NCBI GenBank assembly: GCA_964634755.1 | Contig: CAZWJH010000066.1 | Location: 1 to 14,103 of the forward strand | Length of the DNA: 14,103 nt | Direction of reading: 5' to 3' | Source of the DNA: JALXDT01 sp964634755 | Lineage (GTDB): Bacteria > Acidobacteriota > Aminicenantia > JAMOAD01 | Shown here: piece after piece, positions 6,314-14,070 of the stretch | Numbering within the stretch: position 1 is the stretch's first letter | How the letters are laid out: the number at the start of each line of letters is the position of its first letter | The notes under the pieces: model-generated | Seen by the model: the letters and a program-made list of their open reading frames with translations, nothing else | What the model was told of the DNA's origin: nothing | Databases searched by the model: none | Translations under genes and position numbers: made by a program

Positions 6314-6342
6314 AAATTACATTATACAAAATTATTTGTCAA
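6314..6342 (-). promoter_or_regulatory. Promoter candidate for the pilin pair, inside the pyrC 3' end
   Basis: Minus strand: TTGACA (6342-6337) lies in the last codons of pyrC, followed after 17 bp by TAATTT (6319-6314). A perfect TATAAT (6326-6321) is also present, but only 10 bp from the TTGACA, so it would need a different, poorer -35. Either arrangement would let the pilins be expressed apart from the pyr genes. TTGACA may be a coincidence of the coding sequence. Confidence 0.35.
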
Positions 6343-7615
6343 TGCCCATAACTATCTCCCCTCCAACAATAGTATAAACAGGCCATCCTTTAACTTCCCA
6401 CCCTATAAAAGGAGTGTTTTTTGCTTTACTCTTAAATTTATTAGGATCTATCACAACTTTCTTTTCAGGATCTATTATCGTTATATCCGCGTCTTTTCCC
6501 ACTTCCAAACTACCTTTATTATTCAATCCGAGAATTTTGGCGGGGTTCTTTGACATTACTTCAGCAAATCTCTGCATACTGATAATTCCTGACATAACTA
6601 TTCTATCAAAAATAAGTCCCACTACTGTTTCCAGACCTACCACTCCGAAAGGAGCAAAACCAAATTCAAGTTCTTTCTCATCTTCGGTATGGGGTGCATG
6701 ATCAGTAGCAATAACATCAATAACCCCTTTCTTCAATCCTTCCACCAAAGCCACTCTATCTTCTTCTGATCTTAACGGAGGTTTCATTTTATAAAGAGGA
6801 GAAAATGTTTCAACATAAGATTCATTTAAAAGAAGATGATGGGGAGTAACTTCAGCAGTAACATTAAGTCCATTCCTTTTTGCATTTTCAATCAATTCAA
6901 CACTCCAGACAGAAGATACATGAGCAAAGTGAATTTTTCCTCCGACTTGTCTTAATATTTCTATGTCCCTTGCTATAATAACAGTTTCAGAAGCAGAAGG
7001 AATTCCTTTTAAACCCAATTTATAAGTCAAAGGGCTTTCATTTGCTACTCCATTTTCTGAAAGTTCAAGATCTTCTGCATGCTCAATAATAATTTTATTT
7101 ACTATCTTCTGATATTCCAAAGCTCTCCTTAAAACTAAGGAAGATCTAACAGGATAACCATCATCTGAAAATCCAACAGCACCAGCTTCTGCGATATATC
7201 CCATTTCAACCAACTCTTCCCCCTTCATACCTTTGCTAACAGCACCAATAGGGAAAACATTTACTTTTGTAACATCCTTTGCTTTCTCTATGATATAAGA
7301 TGTTACACCTTCATTGTCATTAATAGGATCTGTATTAGCCATACATGCAACTGAAGTTATTCCTCCGGCTGCCGCTGCTTCCGAACCACTCTTTATATCC
7401 TCCTTATACTCATATCCGGGTTCCCTTAAATGCGTATGCATATCAATAAAACCCGGAAATACAATTAAACCCTTTGCCTCTATCTCTTTATAACCATCAG
7501 CTTTCAGCTTCTTACCAATCTTCGAAATTTTTCCATTCTCAACAATAATATCAAGTTTTTCATCTATGTTTTGGGAAGGATCCACAACTCTACCGTTTTT
7601 AATTATTAAGTTCAT
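6332..7615 (-). CDS. pyrC: Dihydroorotase (class I)
   Basis: This enzyme cyclises N-carbamoyl-aspartate to dihydroorotate, the third step of pyrimidine synthesis. The 427-residue length fits class I dihydroorotases. It has the amidohydrolase metal site motifs in order: MHTHLREPG (H60, H62), GFSDDG (D151/D152), EHAEDL (H179), HFAHVSS (H232) and ATDHAPH (D305). The substrate-binding MANTDP block is at 92-97. A composite beta-sandwich domain formed by both ends is suggested by the N-terminal NGRVVDP and the C-terminal KDADITIIDP. The ATG has GGAGG seven bases upstream and overlaps pyrB by 17 nt, so the two are translated from one message. All expected catalytic residues are present. Confidence 0.97.
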   Translation of the reverse strand: MNLIIKNGRVVDPSQNIDEKLDIIVENGKISKIGKKLKADGYKEIEAKGLIVFPGFIDMHTHLREPGYEYKEDIKSGSEAAAAGGITSVACMANTDPINDNEGVTSYIIEKAKDVTKVNVFPIGAVSKGMKGEELVEMGYIAEAGAVGFSDDGYPVRSSLVLRRALEYQKIVNKIIIEHAEDLELSENGVANESPLTYKLGLKGIPSASETVIIARDIEILRQVGGKIHFAHVSSVWSVELIENAKRNGLNVTAEVTPHHLLLNESYVETFSPLYKMKPPLRSEEDRVALVEGLKKGVIDVIATDHAPHTEDEKELEFGFAPFGVVGLETVVGLIFDRIVMSGIISMQRFAEVMSKNPAKILGLNNKGSLEVGKDADITIIDPEKKVVIDPNKFKSKAKNTPFIGWEVKGWPVYTIVGGEIVMGIDK

Positions 7616-8531
7616 TGGAACCTCCGGAAATTAAATACAAAACAGCCATTCTCACAGCTATTCCATTACTTACCTGATTTAGAATGACAGATCTATCTGA
7701 ATCTGCAATATCTTTCATTAACTCAATACCCCTGTTAATGGGACCGGGATGCATTATAATAGCATCTTTATCAGCCCTTTTCAATCTTTCCGTCGTAAGC
7801 TGAAAATACTTTCTATATTCTCTTAATGAAGGGAAATAGCTCCCGGTCTGTCTTTCTCTCTGTATCCTTAGCATCACAACAACATCCGCCCCTTCAACTG
7901 CTTTATCAAGATCATACTCAATTTCAACACCAAGATTTTTAAACTCAGGAGGTACAAGAGGCGGCGGGCCTGCTAAAACCACCTTTGTATTATACTGCGA
8001 AAAAAGGAAAATATTTGATCTTGCAACTCTGCTGTGAAGAATATCACCCACAATCGTAATTTTCAAATTATCTAGCCCCCCCTTGTGCTGTCTTATTGTA
8101 AGAGCATCGAGCAATGCCTGTGTTGGATGTTCATGGGCTCCATCTCCGGCATTAACAACAGAAGACTTTGAAAATGTAGTTAAATAATAAGGAGAACCTG
8201 ATTGTGAGTGTCTTACTACAAAAATATCAGGATGCATAGCTTCAAGATTCAGAACCGTATCTCTGAATGACTCGCCTTTAACTAAACTTGACGAGCTTCC
8301 GGAAAAGTTTATCAAATCTGCAGATAGTCTTTTTGCTGCTAATTCAAAAGAAATTCTTGTTCTTGTACTCGGTTCAAAGAAAAGATTAACCACTGTCTTT
8401 CCCCTTAAAGCAGGAACCTTTTTAACACTTCTTTTGGAAACTTCAACCATACTCTGAGCTGTATCAAGGATGTGATCTATCTCATCCCTTGTAAGACCTT
8501 CTATACCAAGAAGGTGTTTTCTTTTAAACAT
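7599..8531 (-). CDS. pyrB: Aspartate carbamoyltransferase catalytic subunit
   Basis: PyrB joins carbamoyl phosphate to L-aspartate, the committed step of pyrimidine synthesis. The 310-residue protein is the normal catalytic-chain length. It carries FEPSTRTR with the carbamoyl-phosphate loop (S55-R59), the active-site Lys of the 80s loop (VKGES, K85), HPTQALLD (135-142) and HPGPINRG (261-268). No regulatory chain (PyrI) is adjacent, so control probably falls to PyrR. The ATG follows the pyrR stop with no gap (TAAATG). Its ribosome binding site, GAGGAGGG, lies within the end of pyrR, which implies coupled translation. Confidence 0.97.
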   Translation of the reverse strand: MFKRKHLLGIEGLTRDEIDHILDTAQSMVEVSKRSVKKVPALRGKTVVNLFFEPSTRTRISFELAAKRLSADLINFSGSSSSLVKGESFRDTVLNLEAMHPDIFVVRHSQSGSPYYLTTFSKSSVVNAGDGAHEHPTQALLDALTIRQHKGGLDNLKITIVGDILHSRVARSNIFLFSQYNTKVVLAGPPPLVPPEFKNLGVEIEYDLDKAVEGADVVVMLRIQRERQTGSYFPSLREYRKYFQLTTERLKRADKDAIIMHPGPINRGIELMKDIADSDRSVILNQVSNGIAVRMAVLYLISGGSNELNN

Positions 8532-9077
8532 TTAAAAACCCTCCTCTTCAACTATTAAAACTTCATCAGAACCATCTATCTCTTTTAATCTTACTTCCAC
8601 AATTTCTCTCTTAGAAGTAGGTAATGTTTTACCCACATAATCCGCATGAATAGGGAGTTCTCTGTGACCTCTATCAATCAGGACAAGAAGTTGAATAGTA
8701 TTTGGTCTTCCAAAATCAATAATTGAGTCAAGAGCAGCTCTTACGGTTCTACCAGAGAAAAGGACATCATCAACAAGTATTATATCCTTACCTGTAACAT
8801 CAAAATCTATCTCCGTTCCTTTAACAACCGGATTAGGACCTATAGTGGACAGATCATCTCTATATAAAGTTATATCTAAAATCCCGAAGTTAAGCTTCAC
8901 TCCTTCAAGTTTTTCAATTAATTTCAAAATTCTTTCTCCTATAATAACACCTCTTGTCCTTATTCCCACAATAGCAGTATTATTTAAATCACGATTTCTT
9001 TCTATTACTTCCATAGCTAATCTCTTCAGAGTTGAAGAAATTTTTCTTTGATCCATTACCTTAGCTTTAACCTTCAT
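8532..9077 (-). CDS. pyrR: PyrR: pyr operon regulator / uracil phosphoribosyltransferase
   Basis: PyrR senses UMP and binds pyr mRNA to control transcription or translation; many members also convert uracil plus PRPP to UMP. With the ATG at 9077 the protein has 181 residues, the usual length. It shows GIRTRG (38-43), the PRPP-binding loop ILVDDVLFSGRT (100-111), and the PyrR-typical LIDRGHRELPIHADYVGK block (133-150). The frame extends 5' to a TTG at 9092, but AAGGAG lies inside that extension, 7 nt before the ATG, which fixes the shorter start. It leads pyrR-pyrB-pyrC. I cannot find a PyrR binding loop with antiterminator and terminator in the roughly 80-nt gap upstream, so its RNA target, if any, is elsewhere or unusual. 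Confidence 0.95.
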   Translation of the reverse strand: MKVKAKVMDQRKISSTLKRLAMEVIERNRDLNNTAIVGIRTRGVIIGERILKLIEKLEGVKLNFGILDITLYRDDLSTIGPNPVVKGTEIDFDVTGKDIILVDDVLFSGRTVRAALDSIIDFGRPNTIQLLVLIDRGHRELPIHADYVGKTLPTSKREIVEVRLKEIDGSDEVLIVEEEGF

Positions 9078-9102
9078 ATTTCTCTCCTTCAAACTTGTAA
9101 TT

Positions 9103-9134
9103 ATTATAATAACAAAATATCATCATACTCGCAA
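9103..9134 (-). promoter_or_regulatory. Weak promoter candidate before pyrR
   Basis: Minus strand: a perfect TATAAT (9108-9103) stands 26 nt before the pyrR ATG. The only -35-like box is TTGCGA (9134-9129) at an overlong 20-bp spacing. It may give pyrR-pyrB-pyrC some independent transcription within the longer minus-strand run, but it may also be chance in AT-rich DNA. Confidence 0.35.
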
Positions 9135-9158
9135 TACGGTACTTCCCTTTATTTACTT

Positions 9159-10781
9159 TTAATCCTTTTTCTTTTTCTCAGGCATAAGGAATTTACTACC
9201 ACTTTCTTTCACTATTCTCTCATACCATGATTTAGGATAACCGGGATGTTTTACCCTTCCTTTCTCATCTTTCATATTTCCATCAAGATATTTCACAAGA
9301 AGTTCTATTAAAAGCTTTTTCCATCTTTTCACAACACTCGAAGCTTGCTCCTCAGAGAATTTTGTAAGATACTCCTCTGCAAGAGCAGGAGCTTTTTTGT
9401 AAAAATAGAGAGCAACTCTGTCAATTTTTGGGATTTTCTCAACAAATCCATCCTCAAAATATCTCTGAACAACTTGAATATCTTTTATCATATCCGAATA
9501 TCTCAAATAAGCAAAATTAGAAACAAAGTTAAACACCCACCAGGCAGAATCCCAGCTAAAATGATAAAAGTCACCCGTACCAACAGCATAATTATAAGGA
9601 ACCTTATTAATTCCGCAGTACATAGGCACATATACGGTACTAAAAGTATCGTCCACACCAAACCATAAGATTCCCCCTATTGGATTGGGCAAATAATCTC
9701 TTGCTTGAGCGATAAATGAAAAACCTGTTTGCTGGGTGGATGTTGCCCTTTCATTAAAATATTTTTTCCCATTGTATTTCCATACAAGGGGACGCCATCT
9801 ATAAGGAAGCTTGTAAGGACCTGCACCAACTCCTTTGCTTAAATCAAATTCCGTTCCCTCAAAGTGATCTCTCATAAAGCTCATCAAATCTTGAATGGTT
9901 AATTTTTTATCAGGTTTTATCCATAAAGGTAAAGGTTCAGCTTTAGGATTTCCCCTTACATAATCAAGATATTTGTCCATATTTTTAGAAGGAGCAACTC
10001 TTCTAAAAAAGCTCCAGACTCTTGCTTCGCAAAACCTTAGTCCTCCAAAATCGGGAGGAGCGTAAGCATCCACAAAACTAAAATCTTCATTCTTACCTTT
10101 AAAATATCCCATCTTTCTCGCAAAGGAGATCACATCCTTTGAATAAAGGCAATTTTTGGGATCGTGTAAAGGAAATTTTCTGATACGGGCTTGATTGGCA
10201 TGAGCTGAGATATAACCATCGGGAACTCTTCTTGCAACCCATACAGCCCCTTTTTCTTTGCCTTTCCCGATCATATCCATAATCCATACTTCCTTTGGAT
10301 CAGCAATTGAAAATGTCTCCCCTTCACTAATATATCCATATTCTTCAACAAGTTTCCCCATAATTTTTATAGCTTCCCTTGCCGTTCTTGCTCTTTGTAA
10401 GGTTATATAAATAAGACTTCCATAATCAAGCACCCCTATTTTACTATGAAGTTCCTTTCTTCCGCCATAAGTAGTTTCACCTATAGATACCTGAAACTCA
10501 TTCATATTTCCCACAACTTTGTATGTTCTTTCTACTTGTTTTATTTTACCTAAATATTTCCCTGTATCCCATTCGTAAATATCAATCATTTCACCTTCAG
10601 GATGAACACCCGCTGGAGTAAAATAGAGTTCACCGTAAAGGGTATGTGAATCTGCTACATAAGTAATCATAGTGGAGCCATCTTTTGTTGCTCCTTTACT
10701 AATCAAAAAATTGGTACATGGAAAAGCAATCGCACTAACAAAAACAAAAACTGTGAAAAAAAGAACAGATTTTTTACGCAT
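9159..10781 (-). CDS. Exported family C69 dipeptidase (Ntn hydrolase)
   Basis: This 540-residue protein has a signal peptide (MRKK, then a hydrophobic stretch to about 20). It is followed directly by Cys22 in PCTNFLISKGATKDGST, the N-terminal-nucleophile motif of C69 dipeptidases. Removing the leader would expose Cys22 as the catalytic residue, so maturation and activation probably coincide. Further family blocks are GVLDYGSLIYITLQRARTAR (about 116-135, residue numbers approximate), the EGETFSIADPKEVWIMDM region and HANQARIRKFP. The long C-terminal half and a lysine-rich tail (PEKKKKD) match the longer, exported members from diderm bacteria. It probably degrades short peptides in the periplasm. 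The ATG has GGAGG upstream and overlaps holA by 8 nt; pyrR follows 81 nt downstream. Confidence 0.92.
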   Translation of the reverse strand: MRKKSVLFFTVFVFVSAIAFPCTNFLISKGATKDGSTMITYVADSHTLYGELYFTPAGVHPEGEMIDIYEWDTGKYLGKIKQVERTYKVVGNMNEFQVSIGETTYGGRKELHSKIGVLDYGSLIYITLQRARTAREAIKIMGKLVEEYGYISEGETFSIADPKEVWIMDMIGKGKEKGAVWVARRVPDGYISAHANQARIRKFPLHDPKNCLYSKDVISFARKMGYFKGKNEDFSFVDAYAPPDFGGLRFCEARVWSFFRRVAPSKNMDKYLDYVRGNPKAEPLPLWIKPDKKLTIQDLMSFMRDHFEGTEFDLSKGVGAGPYKLPYRWRPLVWKYNGKKYFNERATSTQQTGFSFIAQARDYLPNPIGGILWFGVDDTFSTVYVPMYCGINKVPYNYAVGTGDFYHFSWDSAWWVFNFVSNFAYLRYSDMIKDIQVVQRYFEDGFVEKIPKIDRVALYFYKKAPALAEEYLTKFSEEQASSVVKRWKKLLIELLVKYLDGNMKDEKGRVKHPGYPKSWYERIVKESGSKFLMPEKKKKD

Positions 10782-11763
10782 TACTACCTCCGTTTATTTG
10801 AATTAAATAATCAATAAAAGACTCAATAAGAAAAGCTTTATCTTTCGAACTATACTTAAAATCCTTCTCAATAGAATAAAGTGTTTTAATAATATCACTT
10901 ATAATTTTTTCATATTTTGCAGTATGAAAATTATAAAAAGACAATTTAGAAAGGTAAATACCCAGTTTGTTAGAGATAATTTTATCCGACTCTCTTTCTT
11001 TCTTATAGGAAGAAAGCCAAAAGAGAGTTATGAAAAAATTAATAATAGAAGTCCAAACATAGATAGGATCATATTGATCATGTAAAAGTTTTTTTAAAAC
11101 AATTTTACTTGCAGGAGTATCAATCACTTCCAAAAAGTTTTCTATCCTTTCTTCTTTTTTCAATGAAAAAACAAGCTCCACATCTTCTTCAGTAATTCCT
11201 CCTTTCTCAGAAAAAAGAGAAAGTTTTCTTATTTCAGATTCTAAAAGGAAAAGTTCCGAGGGACCGTACTTTAAAATCTTAGCTGTAATATTCCTATCTG
11301 ATTCAATACCATGCTCTTTTAAGAGACTTTGAACATAAGAAAATTTTTCTGATTCTTTCAGAGGATATACATAAAAAACGGGGATGGAATTATCAAGAGC
11401 AAACTTCACAAATTTACTTCTACTATTAAAGTTTTTTCCGTAGAGAATTAAATAATTAGGGATTTTGGGAATAAAAGATATAAACTCTTTAGCACCTCTT
11501 CTCATTCCAAAGTCTCTCGAAAGTTCTGCTTTTATAATCTTAATTCTTGAATTAAAAATAGATCTCTCCATCGCTTTTCCTAAAAGATCCAAAAGTTCCT
11601 TCTGTTTTGTTAAAAAATAATTCTCAACCGAAATTTTCCCTTTATTTTGGGATTTTATATTTTCTATTATTTTATTTACCAAAAATTCTTCCTTTCCAAT
11701 AAAAAGATATAATCCCGCTTTTTTAGGTTCTATTTTAAAAAAATCCGTCCAATTTCCTATCAA
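10774..11763 (-). CDS. holA: DNA polymerase III subunit delta (clamp loader)
   Basis: HolA is the wrench subunit of the clamp loader and opens the sliding clamp. The 329-residue length is standard. The N-terminal third shows the degenerate AAA+ fold with LYLFIGKEEFLVNKIIENIK (18-37) and the RIKIIKAEL strand. The middle carries YPLKESEKFSYVQSLLKEHGI and LLESEIRKLSLFSEKGGITEEDV (lid region, about 173-195). The C-terminal helical collar follows. Sequence conservation in this family is low, so the call rests on motif order and context. The start is TTG, directly after the lptE stop (TAGTTG), with AGAGGG 7 nt before it. holA next to lptE is a recurrent arrangement in diderm bacteria, which supports both calls. 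Confidence 0.9.
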   Translation of the reverse strand: MIGNWTDFFKIEPKKAGLYLFIGKEEFLVNKIIENIKSQNKGKISVENYFLTKQKELLDLLGKAMERSIFNSRIKIIKAELSRDFGMRRGAKEFISFIPKIPNYLILYGKNFNSRSKFVKFALDNSIPVFYVYPLKESEKFSYVQSLLKEHGIESDRNITAKILKYGPSELFLLESEIRKLSLFSEKGGITEEDVELVFSLKKEERIENFLEVIDTPASKIVLKKLLHDQYDPIYVWTSIINFFITLFWLSSYKKERESDKIISNKLGIYLSKLSFYNFHTAKYEKIISDIIKTLYSIEKDFKYSSKDKAFLIESFIDYLIQINGGSNA

Positions 11764-12288
11764 CTAAAAACCCTCTAAAATAGTATTGATAAGAGATACA
11801 GACATTTCCTCCGCTATCTTTTTAATTGTTTCAGTTTCCATAGAAAGAAAATCACCACCTTCTATTGTGTCATACTCATCTTCATAGTAAAAGGAAGGAT
11901 TTTTATAAAGAACTTTATTTTCCTTTAGATCTATTAATTCCATCTTAACTCTTACTTTTACTTTATACCGCGTACTACCTGTCTCTTCAATACTAACCGG
12001 CACAACAGAAAAACTAACTATTTCCCCTCTCAAAACAGCGTCCGCATCTTCCTCAGATTTTGATAAAATAAAATTTCCTCTGCTGACAAAAGCGGATATA
12101 ACCTCTTCTGTAATAATTTTACCGAGCTCTATTCTTGAAGTTTTGTTTTTAAATTCAGGGATATAAATTTTTTGAATATAGACAGGAAGAGAACTACCTG
12201 TTCCTCTCAAATGATAACCGCAAAAAAGGGAAAAAATCATTATTACTATTATTAATAAAACAAACTTAATTTTCATCGCTTTCATCAT
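11764..12288 (-). CDS. lptE: LPS-assembly lipoprotein LptE
   Basis: LptE is the outer-membrane lipoprotein that plugs LptD and helps place lipopolysaccharide at the cell surface. This 174-residue protein has a hydrophobic signal (about 6-22) ending in a lipobox, SLFC, with lipidated Cys23. GYHLRG then follows, the usual start of mature LptE. The body carries the family's IPEFKNKT block, a helix with ITEEVISAFVSRG, and LRGEI, with strands typical of the LptE fold. Three in-frame ATGs occur (12288, 12285, 12276) and none has a clear ribosome binding site. Its promoter puts the transcript start at or next to the first two. Presence of LptE implies an outer membrane with LPS or a similar glycolipid. 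Confidence 0.88.
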   Translation of the reverse strand: MMKAMKIKFVLLIIVIMIFSLFCGYHLRGTGSSLPVYIQKIYIPEFKNKTSRIELGKIITEEVISAFVSRGNFILSKSEEDADAVLRGEIVSFSVVPVSIEETGSTRYKVKVRVKMELIDLKENKVLYKNPSFYYEDEYDTIEGGDFLSMETETIKKIAEEMSVSLINTILEGF

Positions 12289-12292
12289 AAAA

Positions 12293-12321
12293 ATATTATT
12301 TTAATAAAATAAAATTGTCAA
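12293..12321 (-). promoter_or_regulatory. Strong promoter of the lptE-holA-C69 operon
   Basis: Minus strand: perfect -35 TTGACA (12321-12316), 17-bp spacer, -10 TAATAT (12298-12293). The -10 ends only 4 nt before the first lptE ATG, so transcription should begin at about 12285-12288, on the start codons themselves. It lies almost entirely within the 41-nt gap after the transporter gene. Confidence 0.8.
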
Positions 12322-12329
12322 CATGAAAC

Positions 12330-13940
12330 TCATAAAACTACGGCAAGAATTTTAGCAAAAATTATCATCGAAAGCATTGCAATCGGATACACAGTGGCAT
12401 AAATTGTAGAAGGGGTTTCTGACTCGGTTATTGATGTAGCTATCGCGAAACCGGGAGTAGATGTCATACCAGCAGGAATCAATCCTAACACTTTAACTAT
12501 ATCAATTTTAAAAAATACTAAAGATAAATAAAAAACCAAGGCCATAGGTAGAAGAGTTATAACTGCCCCCCAAAGCAGAATTCCAATTCCCTGGGCTTTT
12601 AAAACATCCACTATCTTATCGCCAGCAGAGCATCCAACAGATGTTAAAAAAAAGATTAATCCCAACTCTCTTATAAAAGTTATTATATTCGATGGAGCTC
12701 TCCATAAAACGGGGCCCAATTTACCTATATTTGAAAGAAGGAGACTTGAAATTAAAACGCCACCTGTTATTCCAAGTTTAAATGAAAAAACAGAGCCAAA
12801 GGAAACTGGAACCATACCTATTAAAATCCCAAGAGTAAGTCCCAAAATAATAGAAAATACATTTGCTTCATTAACTTTCTTAACATCATCTCCAAAAAGA
12901 GTTCTGAAATAATCCTTGGAATTTTTCTCTCCCACAACTGTAACTCTATCACCCCATTCAAATTTCAGATCTCCTCTTGCCGGTATATCAAAACCAGCTC
13001 TTGTAATTCTCGTTATATTTGCATTAAATGAACACTTTAATCTTAACTCTCTTATAGTCTTACCTATTATCTTCTTATTTGTTATAACAAATCTCATTAC
13101 AGTCAAATCACTCTCAGGGATATCATACTCAATTAACTCACCAAGAAATATAGCCACTCTTTCAATATTTTCCAAAGCTCCCACAACTCTCACTACATCA
13201 CCCTTATCAAAATAGGTATCCTTAGTAGGAATTATAACTCTTTCATTCTTAATTACTCTTGATACAACACAATTAAAAGATTCTATTATTTTCAAATCTT
13301 TAAGAGGCTTTTTTAAAACACTGGGATTCTTTACTAAAATCTGTTTATAAGTAATACTACTTTTTTTTAGAGCTTCCTCCTTTTTCTCAACTTCTTCCGA
13401 TTCCCTTATTTTCTCCGAGTAAATTAATTGAACAATTTTTAAAAACAAAATAACACCAATAACACCAAACGGATATGCAACACCATAGCCAATGGAAGTC
13501 AAATTAGAACCAGTGGCTTCATAAGCTGCTGCTAATCCTGGAGTACTTGTTAAGGCACCAGCAAAAATCCCGATTGCTATATTTTTATCAAGATTCAAAG
13601 CAACAACACTAAAAATAGTTAATACAGCACCAAACATTACTATTAAAAAGGCTGCAAATTCAAGCTTAAGGTTTTCAGAGTTAAACATTGACCTTAACTT
13701 AGGACCTGCTTGAAGCCCTATAGAATAAATAAAAAAAGATAATCCCAAAATCTTTAGAATGGGAGGTAAATGAACACCTTTTAAACCCGCATAAATACCA
13801 ACAAAAAGTATAGCAGAGCTCCCAAAGGAAATTCCTCTGATCTTCAAATTTCCCAAAAAATAACCAATAGAAATGATTAACAATGTTCCAAGAAGTGGAT
13901 TGTTGTTTAAGTACTCTATAAGCATCGCATATTTTAACAT
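12330..13940 (-). CDS. AspT/YidE/YbjL-type transporter with two RCK_C (TrkA_C) domains
   Basis: This 536-residue protein has the duplicated layout of the aspartate:alanine antiporter family (AspT, E. coli YidE/YbjL). A multi-pass half spans about 10-176, a soluble central region about 195-350, and a second multi-pass half about 360-536. Each membrane half has the paired signature motifs: IGLQAG (74-79) with GALTSTPGLA (128-137), then VGCSAG (435-440) with AGMTSTPGFA (490-499). The centre shows two TrkA_C/RCK_C-like units ending in FDKGDVVRVVG (244-254) and FEWGDRVTVVG (327-337), expected to bind a regulatory ligand. The substrate is unknown; family members exchange amino or dicarboxylic acids. 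The first ATG has GAGAG about 10 nt upstream, a moderate site. The inside of the inner membrane is the likely location of the RCK domains. Confidence 0.9.
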   Translation of the reverse strand: MLKYAMLIEYLNNNPLLGTLLIISIGYFLGNLKIRGISFGSSAILFVGIYAGLKGVHLPPILKILGLSFFIYSIGLQAGPKLRSMFNSENLKLEFAAFLIVMFGAVLTIFSVVALNLDKNIAIGIFAGALTSTPGLAAAYEATGSNLTSIGYGVAYPFGVIGVILFLKIVQLIYSEKIRESEEVEKKEEALKKSSITYKQILVKNPSVLKKPLKDLKIIESFNCVVSRVIKNERVIIPTKDTYFDKGDVVRVVGALENIERVAIFLGELIEYDIPESDLTVMRFVITNKKIIGKTIRELRLKCSFNANITRITRAGFDIPARGDLKFEWGDRVTVVGEKNSKDYFRTLFGDDVKKVNEANVFSIILGLTLGILIGMVPVSFGSVFSFKLGITGGVLISSLLLSNIGKLGPVLWRAPSNIITFIRELGLIFFLTSVGCSAGDKIVDVLKAQGIGILLWGAVITLLPMALVFYLSLVFFKIDIVKVLGLIPAGMTSTPGFAIATSITESETPSTIYATVYPIAMLSMIIFAKILAVVL

Positions 13941-14014
13941 TATGGGCTTTCTCTCACAACTTTTATTAAAAAATAAATTTATTTGTGTTTACAGAAGATT
14001 TAAAGTTCAAAAGA

Positions 14015-14043
14015 TTTACTTTTTTGGGTAAATAGTTTAAAAT
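14015..14043 (+). promoter_or_regulatory. Divergent promoter at the right edge
   Basis: Plus strand: -35 TTTACT (14015-14020), 17-bp spacer, -10 TAAAAT (14038-14043). The predicted start near 14050 is just before an AAGGAG site (14052-14057). On the opposite strand, TTGACT with TAAACT at 16 bp (about 14062-14035) could serve the transporter, so this 130-base gap may hold overlapping divergent promoters. Confidence 0.45.
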
Positions 14044-14070
14044 TTTTTATTAAGGAGTCAACTATAAGGA

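Noticed and set aside
6321..6342. TTGACA plus perfect TATAAT upstream of the pilins as one promoter
   Set aside because: The spacing is only 10 bp, too short for sigma-70. The same TTGACA with TAATTT at 17 bp is kept as a weak candidate instead.
9078..9158. Intrinsic terminator or PyrR attenuator between the peptidase and pyrR
   Set aside because: Only very short, weak pairings can be drawn and no T-run follows.
9345..9668. Plus-strand frame opposite the C69 peptidase
   Set aside because: It is antisense to a well-supported exported peptidase and shows no protein-like motif or start signal.
12916..13215. Plus-strand frame opposite the transporter's RCK domains
   Set aside because: The minus strand encodes clear duplicated RCK_C-like units; the plus frame has low complexity and no start signal.
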